Positions 1 through 8,385 of a stretch of 64,000 bases of DNA are shown here, piece by piece (the stretch's first letter is position 1; the number at the start of each line of letters is the position of its first letter). The stretch spans positions 62,001-126,000 of the forward strand of contig NZ_JAKVCW010000008.1 in NCBI RefSeq assembly GCF_022448905.1. Direction: 5' to 3'. Under the pieces are notes generated by a model. That model saw only the letters and a program-made list of their open reading frames with translations, did no database searches and was not told the DNA's origin. The position numbers and the translations under genes are program-made. The DNA is from Shimia sp. (lineage in GTDB: Bacteria > Pseudomonadota > Alphaproteobacteria > Rhodobacterales > Rhodobacteraceae).

Positions 1-759
1 TTCTTTGCAATTGCTTACGCCCTGTCCGTTGGTGGCCTGATCTCCTCCACCTTCCACCTCGGCCACCCTGAACGCGCCTGGCGCGCCCTCTCCCAATGGC
101 GCAGCAGCTGGCTATCACGCGAAGGAGTCAGCGCCATCCTCGCCCTTCTTTTTATGGGGCTACACGCGATATCGCTGATTTTCCTTGAAATGAACGCCAC
201 CGCATTGGGTCTGATCGGTGCCGCCCTATCGCTGTTCACCGTCTTCACCACCTCAATGATCTACGCCCAGCTCGAAACTGTGCCACGCTGGAAAACCCCT
301 TTGACGCCAGCACTTTACCTGAGTTTCTCTCTGGCTGGAGGCGCATTGCTTTCGGGTCTCGTGAACATGGCCATCCTGCTGCTTGTGATCGCCGCGATCT
401 TCCAATTCATCTGGTGGCAACGTGGTGACGCGGCCCTATCTGACAGCGGCACCGACCTTGGCACGGCCACGGGATTAGGCGAGCGCGGCACGGTGCGCTC
501 CATGGCACATCCCCACACCGCGCCCAATTATCTGGTGAGAGAATTCATCTACGTCATTGGCCGGAAACACGCGCAAAAACTGCGCCGCATCGCTTTTGGG
601 CTCACCTTCGTGCTGCCCATCATCTGCCTGCTGCTGCCCTTCAGCCACGTCTTGGCAATCATCGCAGTCCTCAGCCACGTCGCAGGTGTCGCAACCTCGC
701 GCTGGCTGTTCTTTGCAGAGGCCGAGCACGTGGTCGGCCTCTACTACGGCATGCGTTAA
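1..759 (+). CDS. dmsC: DMSO reductase-type anchor subunit (DmsC family), 5' end missing
   Basis: This is the C-terminal 252 residues of a membrane anchor subunit of a DMSO-reductase-type molybdoenzyme; the start lies left of the window. The family member sits in the cytoplasmic membrane and passes electrons from quinol to an Fe-S subunit. Seen: STFHLGHPERAWRAL followed by SSWLSREG near the left edge, the signature of DmsC, then about six hydrophobic helices. DmsC proteins are usually about 280-300 residues, so roughly 40 are missing. dmsA and dmsB genes are expected to the left. The TAA overlaps the stop codon of the convergent next gene by four bases. Another DmsC/NrfD-like oxidoreductase anchor is possible, since the catalytic subunit is not visible. 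Confidence 0.85.
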   Translation, partial: FFAIAYALSVGGLISSTFHLGHPERAWRALSQWRSSWLSREGVSAILALLFMGLHAISLIFLEMNATALGLIGAALSLFTVFTTSMIYAQLETVPRWKTPLTPALYLSFSLAGGALLSGLVNMAILLLVIAAIFQFIWWQRGDAALSDSGTDLGTATGLGERGTVRSMAHPHTAPNYLVREFIYVIGRKHAQKLRRIAFGLTFVLPIICLLLPFSHVLAIIAVLSHVAGVATSRWLFFAEAEHVVGLYYGMR

Positions 760-1406
760 CGCGCCTTCCCGCGCCAGGTGTCCAGCCAGGCGCGGAACCG
801 CCCGCGCTTCTCAGCCAGATTGTCGCCTGCTGCTTCCAGGCTGTCTCCCATGTCCTCAAGCACCGGATCAATCCGCGCCTGACGGAAGCGCCGCCAACGC
901 ACGTAAATCGCCCAAACAAAAGCGAAAAACACGGTCAGGATCAGGATGTTCAACCATGGAATAAAGGTCACATCTGACCCTTCTACGGCTTTCACTCCCA
1001 CGGCATTTGGGTAGATCGATAGGAACTCATTGCGCCAGCCGTAGTGCTTTACAGCCACCCATTGCGGCGCGTCCGCAGACGACTTCATATCCGCCGCTTC
1101 GGCCTGCAAATTGGCGGTGTCAAACTTGAAGTACGGCGGCCACCCGGCGGACGTATCTTCGTTGCGATAGACCATCACCTTTTCATTCGGAAACTTGGTC
1201 TGAATGAAAAACACATCGCGATTCACGTTGCCGGTTGCATTGCCACTGTCTTCTTTGGCCCAGAAAATCGAGTTCTCGCCAAAATCGATCCGCTTTTCAT
1301 AGGTGTCGGTGATCCGCACGACATCGTGCTGCGGCAGTGTGTAATGAAAAAACGCCGCCACAAACAGCCAGAAGAGCGTCCAAAAGCCCCATTTCACATA
1401 GACCAT
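756..1406 (-). CDS. DUF1523 family membrane protein
   Basis: A 216-residue protein of the DUF1523 family, function unknown. It has an N-terminal membrane helix (residues about 5-24), a soluble middle part of about 120 residues that should face the periplasm, and a second helix near residues 150-168 followed by a basic, charged cytoplasmic tail. It is the last gene of the 12-gene minus-strand operon and follows the 88-residue membrane protein by 13 bases. The family name comes from recognition of the overall layout and of the start VKWGFWTLFWL; no catalytic motif is visible. Position and topology suggest a membrane partner of the ATPase and DUF6638-like proteins encoded upstream, which is inference. 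Confidence 0.75.
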   Translation of the reverse strand: MVYVKWGFWTLFWLFVAAFFHYTLPQHDVVRITDTYEKRIDFGENSIFWAKEDSGNATGNVNRDVFFIQTKFPNEKVMVYRNEDTSAGWPPYFKFDTANLQAEAADMKSSADAPQWVAVKHYGWRNEFLSIYPNAVGVKAVEGSDVTFIPWLNILILTVFFAFVWAIYVRWRRFRQARIDPVLEDMGDSLEAAGDNLAEKRGRFRAWLDTWRGKAR

Positions 1407-1419
1407 GTCTTTGGTCCCC

Positions 1420-1686
1420 CTAGTGGAAATTCATAAAGTAGATCAACGCGATCACGATGGTCACAGGGATGATATAGACACCCCAGATCAATTTGCGACG
1501 CAAAGAGCCGTCATAGTCCTGCAACCCTTGCTCTACAAAGGCATCCCGGTCGCCGCTCATACCCTCACGGTCCCATTCCGCCTCAAGCTTGTCGCGCCGT
1601 TTGGCGCGCGAGTAGAGCGACAGACAGATGTAGACAATGGTGAGCACGACAAAGCCCACGACCGACAATCTTACCAATGCAAACAT
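1420..1686 (-). CDS. small two-helix membrane protein
   Basis: An 88-residue protein with one hydrophobic helix at each end (residues about 3-22 and 66-84) and a highly charged linker between them (RAKRRDKLEAEWDREG). I do not recognise a named family. It follows the DUF6638-like gene after three bases and precedes DUF1523, so it is co-transcribed with them. Base composition matches the core genes of the operon rather than the AT-richer inserted ones, so it probably belongs to the conserved set. Confidence 0.7.
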   Translation of the reverse strand: MFALVRLSVVGFVVLTIVYICLSLYSRAKRRDKLEAEWDREGMSGDRDAFVEQGLQDYDGSLRRKLIWGVYIIPVTIVIALIYFMNFH

Positions 1687-1689
1687 GAT

Positions 1690-3039
1690 CTACCTCCTCA
1701 CCGCGCCCCACGGACCAACCCGTGCGATCATATCCTCAGACGCCCGCCGCGTCACACGGGGCATCTCCAGTGGTGCGTCAAAGCCAAACAGAGCCTCGCG
1801 CGCGCCAACCTTGTCGACCTGATACTCCCGCTCCAGGAAATCCGCCACAAAGCTTTTTTTGGTCTCTGACCAGCCTTGATAGAGGCGATAAAACACCTCC
1901 TTGTGGCAGATAAACAGCTGCCGGATGTCCTTGGGCGCCAACTCTGCCAGCAGCATATTCACCAGATCGCGCTGATCCGTGTCTGTGGCCCGCAGCGTGT
2001 AGAAATAGGCGGGGTGATCGCTGGTGATCTTCGGCCATTTACCATCACTTTCCGCCCAATCCACCATCTTACGCAGCTCATGGTATTCAGGCGGCAGTTG
2101 CTCCGCATGCTGTCGCGCCAGACGGCGAATGTCGCTGCGCGTTGCCCCAGTAAGGTCCACGCCGGCTTCCTGCGCCGCGTCCACAACGATGAAATCCATC
2201 TTCTGGCGCAAAATCGCCGCGCCATCCACGCCCCGCGCTTTCACAATAGGCTCGGCCAGATCGTTGTAGTCCAGAAACTTCGCGATCTGATTTCGGTCTT
2301 TGAAATCAAACGTGTATTTGATCGGCAGCTTGCCCAGGTCAGCCTTGTCACCCGCCGTGATCACCGCTGGATGCGCCAAGCCGCGGAACAGGTAGACCCC
2401 GCCATAATGCGCGGTCCAATAGTCTTGCTGATCAAACTCCATATGTTTGAGCTTCACCGGATTGCGCGTCACATCGCCAGTGCGTATTGCCAGCGTGATC
2501 ATGTCAGCAATCAGCACATCATCAAACCAGCCGTCTTCCTCCTGCTTGAACCGATCCGCCAGTTCGCCCAGCTTCTCCGCATCGCGCAGCGTGCCCTCAG
2601 TCGTGTCCGCCTCAATCGTGACCTTGCGAATGTCCATCAGCTTGCCGGGCTGGCTTACGGAAAATACCGAATTCACCAACTCGCCTGCGACGGCATCCCG
2701 CGCGGTCAGAGCAAAGAGCTGAGGCTCGTTTTCCTCAATGAAATGCCGCAGAATATCGCGGCTGGTGGAGAACTTGATGTTCAACAGCGGCGCGGATTTC
2801 TGATCCGTGGTCAGCAGGATGAACTGCCGATTGCAGCCCCCGTGATTGAGGTAGAGATGATCGTTTAGCTCGTCGCCAATCTCCGGCGAATAACCCGAGA
2901 TATCGATGTGGAAATCGGTAAGATTGGTGGTCTTGCCCGTCAGATGTTTCAGCGCCCGGTTATAGCGCTCCACCAAAACCGGCGAGGCCACCTCGATCAG
3001 GTTGCCAAACATCAGGCCGCGTTGGATCAGTCTATGCAT
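1690..3039 (-). CDS. DUF6638-like protein of unknown function
   Basis: A 449-residue soluble protein that I assign, with moderate confidence, to the DUF6638 family of Rhodobacteraceae. No signal peptide or membrane helix is visible. It has a start of the type RGLMFGNLIEVASPVLVERYN, a run of charged and aromatic residues, and a C-terminal part (about residues 330-440) rich in acidic and basic residues. No classical nucleotide-binding or catalytic motif is evident. The ATG lies one base past the stop of the preceding 171-residue gene, so expression is coupled. The same operon encodes an AAA ATPase and a coiled-coil protein, which suggests a shared complex or process. Confidence 0.7.
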   Translation of the reverse strand: MHRLIQRGLMFGNLIEVASPVLVERYNRALKHLTGKTTNLTDFHIDISGYSPEIGDELNDHLYLNHGGCNRQFILLTTDQKSAPLLNIKFSTSRDILRHFIEENEPQLFALTARDAVAGELVNSVFSVSQPGKLMDIRKVTIEADTTEGTLRDAEKLGELADRFKQEEDGWFDDVLIADMITLAIRTGDVTRNPVKLKHMEFDQQDYWTAHYGGVYLFRGLAHPAVITAGDKADLGKLPIKYTFDFKDRNQIAKFLDYNDLAEPIVKARGVDGAAILRQKMDFIVVDAAQEAGVDLTGATRSDIRRLARQHAEQLPPEYHELRKMVDWAESDGKWPKITSDHPAYFYTLRATDTDQRDLVNMLLAELAPKDIRQLFICHKEVFYRLYQGWSETKKSFVADFLEREYQVDKVGAREALFGFDAPLEMPRVTRRASEDMIARVGPWGAVRR

Positions 3040-3040
3040 T

Positions 3041-3556
3041 TTAGGCCAACCTCTTTAATTCACTTTCAATAAGCTCCCACTCAGCACGAACAATCGCCCG
3101 ACAAAGTGCTCTAAACTCCGGAACTTGAACCACTCCAATGGCACTATCTTCACTATTACCGCCAAATAGATGTGTAATTGTGCCCAAAACCGCTTGATCG
3201 AACTCTTCTGGATCAACAACTTTAGCGCGGATTCTCGATGCAATTTCCCATGAAATCAGCACCATCTCTGACATGCCTTTCTTGACATCCTCTTCGCTGA
3301 GACCTTCATTCGAAGCGTTCCGAAAGCAAATGGACTCAACTAAAGCATAAATTCGGTCCACTTGTTTGATCAACTCATCGAAGTTTTCTTTCCGGTACTC
3401 CGAGAGCTTTACTCTACCGGCCAATCGAATTTCGTCAGCTTTGGATTTGTGAACCAAATAACTGCCAAAAAAGCCGACGAAAACTGTAAAAACCGGTATC
3501 CCCAACGAAACTAGTAATGCTTGGTTTGCTGCTAACCACTTGCTGATTTCTGTCAC
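3041..3556 (-). CDS. small single-pass membrane protein, AT-rich insert
   Basis: A 171-residue protein of no recognised family. Residues about 12-34 form one membrane helix (LLVSLGIPVFTVFVGFFGSY), followed by a mostly helical, charged cytoplasmic part. The start is GTG, and the GTGA overlaps the end of a short upstream frame in the repeat at 3561-3722. The gene is visibly richer in A and T than its neighbours and uses different codons, as expected of a recently acquired gene. It sits between the AAA ATPase block and the DUF6638-like gene. The topology (one anchor plus a helical soluble domain) is a common layout for phage-defence or toxin effectors, but nothing here proves such a role. Confidence 0.65.
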   Translation of the reverse strand: MTEISKWLAANQALLVSLGIPVFTVFVGFFGSYLVHKSKADEIRLAGRVKLSEYRKENFDELIKQVDRIYALVESICFRNASNEGLSEEDVKKGMSEMVLISWEIASRIRAKVVDPEEFDQAVLGTITHLFGGNSEDSAIGVVQVPEFRALCRAIVRAEWELIESELKRLA

Positions 3557-3560
3557 TTTT

Positions 3561-3722
3561 TAACCTCCCGCCCGGCCTTAAGTCGGGCCGCGCCCGACCT
3601 CCCCCCGGAGGGCGCGTTTGCACCGTCCACAACACACACAAACACCTGCGCTCCTTGCGCCAAATCACCAACTCCAAAACAATCCAAAGCGCCCACCAGG
3701 TCGGGCGCGGCCCTCATCTCCA
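3561..3722. repeat. GC-rich intergenic element with 16-bp terminal inverted repeats
   Basis: GGGCCGCGCCCGACCT at 3585-3600 is the exact reverse complement of AGGTCGGGCGCGGCCC at 3698-3713, so the segment can fold into a long stem with a loop of about 97 bases. The minus strand also contains an open frame of 56 codons from ATG at 3723 to the TGA at 3553-3555, overlapping the GTG start of the next gene. This frame could be a small protein, but its ends are encoded by the inverted repeat, so I read the segment as an interspersed intergenic repeat. No second copy is visible in the window. Confidence 0.5.
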
Positions 3723-3725
3723 TGC

Positions 3726-4103
3726 TCACCGCTCCACTGCCGCACTATCCTGCCCGCGCCGCGCTTCCACACCCTGCGCATGGCCAAACCAGGCCAGCCC
3801 CAAAATCGGCGCCCAGACAATCGCCGCCATCAGCGACAGTCTCAAATGCACCCAGGCCGCACCCAGCGGATCAATCTCAAAATGCCCCACGGCCTCAAAC
3901 CCGCGCATCTGGGTGAGACCTATCGAAATCATAAACCCAATCGCCACCAAAAACGCCGCAGACAGCGCAATTCCGTGCAGCACCTTGCCATGAGAGCGCG
4001 TCTCACGATCCACCAGCACACGCGGCAACAGCACCGCCAACAGCGCCAAGACGCCGAGCGGCACCGCCGTGTTGAAAAAACCGATGCTGTCGATCACAAA
4101 CAC
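3726..4103 (-). CDS. three-helix membrane protein of unknown function
   Basis: A 125-residue integral membrane protein with three hydrophobic segments (about residues 10-28, 48-66 and 84-106) and a polar C-terminus. The start is GTG, with a GGGGGAGAG ribosome-binding site about five bases upstream. It is GC-rich like the core genes of the operon and may be part of the conserved set. A 16-codon open frame at 4093-4143 lies in the gap to the upstream gene and overlaps its stop (ATGA); it is too short to call. No family is recognised. Confidence 0.6.
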   Translation of the reverse strand: MFVIDSIGFFNTAVPLGVLALLAVLLPRVLVDRETRSHGKVLHGIALSAAFLVAIGFMISIGLTQMRGFEAVGHFEIDPLGAAWVHLRLSLMAAIVWAPILGLAWFGHAQGVEARRGQDSAAVER

Positions 4104-4140
4104 AAAGGCTCTCCCCCGCAGAGTTGGGCGTCAATCGGGT

Positions 4141-4476
4141 TCATTTTGCCACTCCGGATGGCCAGCTTGCGTCGCGTTGGACTGCTAAGACAAGCGTTAC
4201 AAAGGGCACGAGAAGGAACATCGCCTCCCTAAACACTTGGTACGCAAAGTCCCTTGGGCACCAATCGAAGTAAACGCACGCGTGCAGAACACCTGTGTCC
4301 CAATTCCAAACCCCAACACGATAAAGTTCGATGAAGGCAGCGCCACTTGCGATGAACACGCATGACAGCGCACCTGCCAGCGCCCAAAGCCACAGATTTT
4401 TGGGCAGTGCCACACGAGTCAAGCGACACATGCAAAAGCTGACCATCAATAGGAGAGGCACCGCAGTCCAACTCAC
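4141..4476 (-). CDS. small membrane protein, probable inserted gene
   Basis: A 111-residue protein with three or four hydrophobic segments (about residues 5-20, 28-50 and 82-104) and several cysteines (for example FCMCRL and DWCPRD). The GTG start overlaps the last codons of the AAA ATPase gene by four bases (GTGA), so translation is coupled. Composition is more AT-rich than that of the ATPase gene. No homologue is recognised. Together with 3041-3556, 6480-6953, 8068-8385 and 8372-8605 it belongs to a set of short membrane or secreted ORFs interleaved with larger genes of this operon. Confidence 0.55.
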   Translation of the reverse strand: MSWTAVPLLLMVSFCMCRLTRVALPKNLWLWALAGALSCVFIASGAAFIELYRVGVWNWDTGVLHACVYFDWCPRDFAYQVFREAMFLLVPFVTLVLAVQRDASWPSGVAK

Positions 4477-6410
4477 CCTTTGCCCTCCAGATACCGCCGC
4501 TTCGCCGCCTCGGACCGCTGCATGTCGCGCACCATATTGGAGATCGCGACCTCGTCGGATTTATCGGCATAGCGGAACTCACTGTCCGCATAGCGGTTGA
4601 TTTCCTGCACCACCATGTCGGTGGTGATCGGCACCCGCAGTTCGTTTATCATGGCCTTCTTGGTGTCGTAGTCTTTGGCCAAAAACAGCTCTGGATTTTC
4701 CATCCATGCGTCCGGCAATTCAAAGTCCATCGCCCGCACCTTCACAGCGTCAGTAATGTTCTTGATCGCCCGCCCCGTAAAGCGCGGATCAGCCTCCTGA
4801 ATGGCCTTCAGATACGTACCCATCTTAGCAATGGTGTCCAACTCGCCTACCTGAGCATGAACCTTGTCGAAAACGTTAAGCAAGCCTTCCTCATGTGGCC
4901 GGTTGTGGCTCTCAAAGCTCGCCGCTACAGCTTTCTGAATGGCCTGTGCTTCAAACAGTTCATGATCACCCAGCGCAATGTCGTGGTTCTTGCCCATCAA
5001 CAGAGCGAGGATGTCGATGTAATCCTCCCGCGTCTGCGGCCCATCCACCAAGAACCGCGCCCCGGCCCGCTGACGCAGCGCGTCGTCTACGTTCTCCGGA
5101 TAGTTGGAGAACATGCCAAAGGTGCAGTTGCCGCGCACCACGGTGTTGGCGCCCGCAAAGGCCTCCATAAACACCGCCGTGACCTCCTGCTGCCCTGCCG
5201 AACTCTGCCGATCCCCGCGCTTGCCCGCGATCTGGTCGATGTCATCAATGGTGCCAAAGCCAATCACTTGCGGGTCGAGCACATTCTGCACAAAAGCCTT
5301 GGCGTTCTGCCCCGACTTGCCCTGATAGCTGTCGATATTGTCGATGCCAAAGTTCTGATAGCGGAAGGCATAACCCGCCACCCGGCAATAGTCGTTGATC
5401 AGCCCCGCCATCATCTGAATGAGCGTGGTTTTCCCGGTCCCCGGCGCGCCGTCGCCCATGAAGGTAAAGATGAACCCGCCCAGCTCCGCAAACGGATTGA
5501 GCCGCCGGTCAAAATCATAAGCCATCAGCATTTTCGCGAGCTTCATCGCCTGGTATTTTGCAATGTGGTTACCGACCACCTCATTGGGTTTCTTGAAGGT
5601 CATGGTCAGCGTCGAACCCTTCGCAGCCCGCGCTGGCGTAAACCCGTTGATGGTCAGATCGTCGGCCTCAACCTTCCAACTGGCACCAACAAAAGCCGCA
5701 AGCTGCGGCGCATTCTGCGCCCGCAAGGCGACCTTCTCCATCAACTGCTCAGCAAACGCACAGACACAGGCGACCAGCCGATCCTCATCAGAGACCAGCG
5801 CAGCGATATCCTGATCCAACTCCCACAATGCGCCATGCAACGCCAGTTGCGCATTGTCGGTCAGCACCTCTTCAACTTCGCCCACTTCAACCTGCGTCTC
5901 GCCCAGCAGTGGCGCGAGCAGAAACGAGGTTGCATTGGCAAACACATAGCTGACCGCCAAAGCCTCCGCTGCCAACAATTCGGAAAACGCCGTCTTCTTA
6001 TCCGCGCCCAGCGCGCCTGCGAGATTGTCCCGCTTCAAATCCGCCAAACCGGAGGCCTCGGCGAAGTTTTCACCCACCGCCAAAGCAATCGCCAAAGCCC
6101 GCCGCATCCCGTGCAGCACATTGGCTTGAATAGGGGACACCAGCGGATCTTCCCCCCCCGCGCCCTCAATGCGCTCCACCAGATGCACGCCTTCCGGCCG
6201 CGCGGTTGAGCGTGTCACCAACCCCGGCGTGGTGCTGCGAAAGCGCCGCCGCGTGCCAATCCCGCTGGACCGCTCCGGGGCGGCCACAGGGTCCTTGCCC
6301 TTGGCAATTCGCGGCGTGTGATCAAAGCCGTCCAGCATCCCCACCGCCGCATCATAATGCTTGCGAATATCCTCTTCGCGCAGCTCCATCTGATCACTTG
6401 TCAGGCTCAT
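4473..6410 (-). CDS. AAA family ATPase with large N-terminal domain
   Basis: A 645-residue ATPase. Residues 1-300 form a helical N-terminal domain of unknown type and residues about 310-480 form the AAA module. Walker A is GDGAPGTGKTT (319-329). The probable Walker B is VIGFGTIDDID (382-392), where Asp stands in place of the usual Glu. Sensor I is FSNYPENVDDAL (434-445), followed by arginines suited to be fingers (RQRAGAR). A helical C-terminal region follows. The ATG at 6410 has GGAG six bases upstream. AAA ATPases of this build act as ring-shaped remodelling machines; here the partners would be the coiled-coil and membrane proteins of the same operon. Substrate and exact role are unknown. 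Confidence 0.85.
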   Translation of the reverse strand: MSLTSDQMELREEDIRKHYDAAVGMLDGFDHTPRIAKGKDPVAAPERSSGIGTRRRFRSTTPGLVTRSTARPEGVHLVERIEGAGGEDPLVSPIQANVLHGMRRALAIALAVGENFAEASGLADLKRDNLAGALGADKKTAFSELLAAEALAVSYVFANATSFLLAPLLGETQVEVGEVEEVLTDNAQLALHGALWELDQDIAALVSDEDRLVACVCAFAEQLMEKVALRAQNAPQLAAFVGASWKVEADDLTINGFTPARAAKGSTLTMTFKKPNEVVGNHIAKYQAMKLAKMLMAYDFDRRLNPFAELGGFIFTFMGDGAPGTGKTTLIQMMAGLINDYCRVAGYAFRYQNFGIDNIDSYQGKSGQNAKAFVQNVLDPQVIGFGTIDDIDQIAGKRGDRQSSAGQQEVTAVFMEAFAGANTVVRGNCTFGMFSNYPENVDDALRQRAGARFLVDGPQTREDYIDILALLMGKNHDIALGDHELFEAQAIQKAVAASFESHNRPHEEGLLNVFDKVHAQVGELDTIAKMGTYLKAIQEADPRFTGRAIKNITDAVKVRAMDFELPDAWMENPELFLAKDYDTKKAMINELRVPITTDMVVQEINRYADSEFRYADKSDEVAISNMVRDMQRSEAAKRRYLEGKG

Positions 6411-6479
6411 CTAAATCTCCACCCCAAACTTCATCTTTTTAAATTCCTCAAGCCGATAGAACGGCCAATTGTTCACTGA
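6411..6479 (-). pseudogene. displaced 3' coding tail, probably of the 373-residue gene
   Basis: Directly after the TAG of the 6480-6953 gene, and in the same frame, 22 sense codons run to a TAG that touches the ATG of the AAA ATPase. The translation reads ...WPFYRLEEF then KKMKFGVEI, which looks like a genuine protein C-terminus. No ribosome-binding site precedes its only GTG. The simplest reading is that these codons once ended the gene upstream (6950-8071) and were cut off when the short gene was inserted. That is inference; an independent 20-residue peptide is the alternative. Confidence 0.4.
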
Positions 6480-6953
6480 CTATCTTTGTACCGCGGCTTC
6501 AAACTCACACCATTTTCGTTGGCCATAGTCTTCAGGCAACAACTCTCCTTCCCAAGTTCCGGCGGGCCAGGATTTGTCCACGTGCGCAATCGCAATGCTA
6601 TCGTACCGATAATCCTCGCTGGATACGCATGCCAAAATCACTTCACTGGACGTGCCTGCACTTTCCTCGACAACCCGGCTGAAGCAAATTGCTGCATTGG
6701 GTTTCTCCAGCATCCAGCCCACTGGGCGCATCGAACAGGGAAAACGCCACTTCCCAGTCAAAGGATCGAAAAAATCGTTCTCGGCGACAAAGCTATTTTG
6801 CAAGGCCCAGCCTTCAAACTCCGCCAACGAATAGTAATTTGCGTAGGCCCAAAACACGTCGGTTCGGTCCAATTTTGGCTTCGACAGGAACAGAGTTTCT
6901 CCGACCACCAAGGCCAATAAGCCCGCCATCAGTATCCACTTGAACCGTCTCAA
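6480..6953 (-). CDS. small anchored or secreted protein, inserted in the operon
   Basis: A 157-residue protein with an N-terminal hydrophobic segment (residues about 5-22, FKWILMAGLLALVVG) that is either a signal anchor or a signal peptide, followed by a soluble domain with several Trp and four Cys that would face the periplasm. The start is TTG inside TATTGA, overlapping the stop of the preceding gene by four bases; an ATG at 6929 is an alternative. It is AT-richer than the genes on either side. No family is recognised. The 69 bases after it carry what looks like the lost tail of the upstream gene. Confidence 0.6.
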   Translation of the reverse strand: MRRFKWILMAGLLALVVGETLFLSKPKLDRTDVFWAYANYYSLAEFEGWALQNSFVAENDFFDPLTGKWRFPCSMRPVGWMLEKPNAAICFSRVVEESAGTSSEVILACVSSEDYRYDSIAIAHVDKSWPAGTWEGELLPEDYGQRKWCEFEAAVQR

Positions 6954-8071
6954 TACCGCAACACCCGCCCCTGCGAGCTCACCACATATTTCGTCACGCT
7001 GCCAAACCCCGGCGGGTTGAGCTCTTCCAGCGCCTGAAACGGCCGCTGTGGCAGGATGATCGACCGCTCCATACTCGTCGCCCCGGTGTCCGCGCCGTGC
7101 CCCGCAAAGGGATCGAGGGCAAAGACCTGCCGCTCCACCGTGCCAAACCAGCCAGAGCGCTCATCGGTAACGCGCTCACTTACCAAATCCTCGGTGGTCC
7201 AGGCCAATGTCCAATCTTCGCCTTCCGGCGCCCGTGCGGCCTCCAGCACCTCACGGATCGGCCCCGACTGCCGCGTAAAGGCACTCGAATACATCGGCCC
7301 CACATGGATACGCCGCAGCCGTTTCGGGTGCAGGTCGTCAAAGCTCTCGTCAAACCCTTTGGCAATGGTCACCAACTTCAAGCCGCCCACCGCCTGCGCC
7401 ATCAGATGCGCCTGCACTTCCGGCCAGCGCCGCTCGTCTTTGGGCAAAGCACGACGCCCGGTGTCCTCTAGGTCCATCAAGTAAATGGTCGGCAAATTCA
7501 CCTGACTGTCATAAACCGCCCAATGCAGCAGATACTGACGCCGCCGCTCCGACAGATTGCCCTGCCAGCGCACTTCCGGATGGTTCTGCGCCCAGAACAG
7601 CTCTCCTTTCAAAAGCTCCTCATAATAAAGCCGTTGGCTCAGCGCGAACTGCAGCTTCGTCGGGATCTCCTGATCGCCAATGATGGCGCGCAGCATGTCA
7701 TCCTTGAGCTGTTCCGCGCTTGGCATATTGCGCAAATGGCTTTCGGCCTGCTGCGCATCATTCGCCATGACCAGCAGCTCGTTGAACACCGGAAAGCCGC
7801 TCTCCACCGCGTCCATCGCAAGGCTGCCAAAGAACTGTCCGGTCTGCCGCCCAACCAGAAGGTACTTCATGCTCAACGCTTTGAAAGTGTAGCCAATCGA
7901 CGCCAAATAGCGCGTGAGGATTTCCACCTCATTCTGCCCAATCGCCCCCTCAGCCGCGCGCGCCGCCGCCACCTGTGTCAGATGCTCGGTGATGCGCTCA
8001 AACTTCTGAAAATACCGCCGCGACGCGCGGGTCTCCATCAAAGCGGTGTGGTCTTCGATTGTGTCAGTCAA
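6950..8071 (-). CDS. 373-residue protein of unknown function, operon core
   Basis: A soluble, largely helical protein without signal peptide or membrane helix. I recognise no family and no catalytic motif. The N-terminal part (to about residue 130) is rich in helices with regularly spaced hydrophobics; the C-terminal part (about 200-373) looks alpha/beta and ends in VVSSQGRVLRY. The start is TTG within TTGA, overlapping the previous stop; an ATG at 8038 is an alternative. The frame is also open upstream as TGG AAG TTT GAG ACC, which would read naturally if the first codon had been ATG. Homologues may therefore have a different N-terminus, and a C-terminus longer by about 20 residues (see 6411-6479). 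Confidence 0.65.
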   Translation of the reverse strand: MTDTIEDHTALMETRASRRYFQKFERITEHLTQVAAARAAEGAIGQNEVEILTRYLASIGYTFKALSMKYLLVGRQTGQFFGSLAMDAVESGFPVFNELLVMANDAQQAESHLRNMPSAEQLKDDMLRAIIGDQEIPTKLQFALSQRLYYEELLKGELFWAQNHPEVRWQGNLSERRRQYLLHWAVYDSQVNLPTIYLMDLEDTGRRALPKDERRWPEVQAHLMAQAVGGLKLVTIAKGFDESFDDLHPKRLRRIHVGPMYSSAFTRQSGPIREVLEAARAPEGEDWTLAWTTEDLVSERVTDERSGWFGTVERQVFALDPFAGHGADTGATSMERSIILPQRPFQALEELNPPGFGSVTKYVVSSQGRVLRY

Positions 8072-8385
8072 GGTCTCAAACTTCCATCACGATTGATCCC
8101 AGAAAACCACATTATCGCAGGTCCCGAAGGACCGTCGCAACGATCCTGCCATTTCTCCAGCTGATAGTGATTATCTGCCATCTTTGTCACCTTCCACATC
8201 CAACGATTGAAGAGCGGGCCGATTCCTCCAAAAACTACAAAGAGAAACGCAACGAAGGCCACTGCACGCCCTGCCGAGTCACAAGGGCCGCTGCCAAGCG
8301 AGCAGGGCGCAATGGAATAAGCCTTCAATGCCAACGCAACTCCCGCCGCCACACACAAAAAACACCGAAGTCTAAATGGAAGCAT
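8068..8385 (-). CDS. small membrane protein, inserted gene
   Basis: A 105-residue protein with two hydrophobic segments (about residues 8-24 and 40-58) and a Trp-rich polar tail. I use the ATG at 8385, preceded by AAAGAGG. A longer frame starts at TTG 8412, but it would overlap the neighbouring gene by 41 bases instead of 14. The stop overlaps the TTG of the next gene. Composition is AT-richer than that of the core genes. No homologue is recognised. Confidence 0.5.
   Translation of the reverse strand: MLPFRLRCFLCVAAGVALALKAYSIAPCSLGSGPCDSAGRAVAFVAFLFVVFGGIGPLFNRWMWKVTKMADNHYQLEKWQDRCDGPSGPAIMWFSGINRDGSLRP

Noticed and set aside
4093..4143. A 16-codon frame between two membrane protein genes, overlapping a stop as ATGA.
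   Set aside because: Too short to judge, and the region also holds the ribosome-binding site of the next gene.
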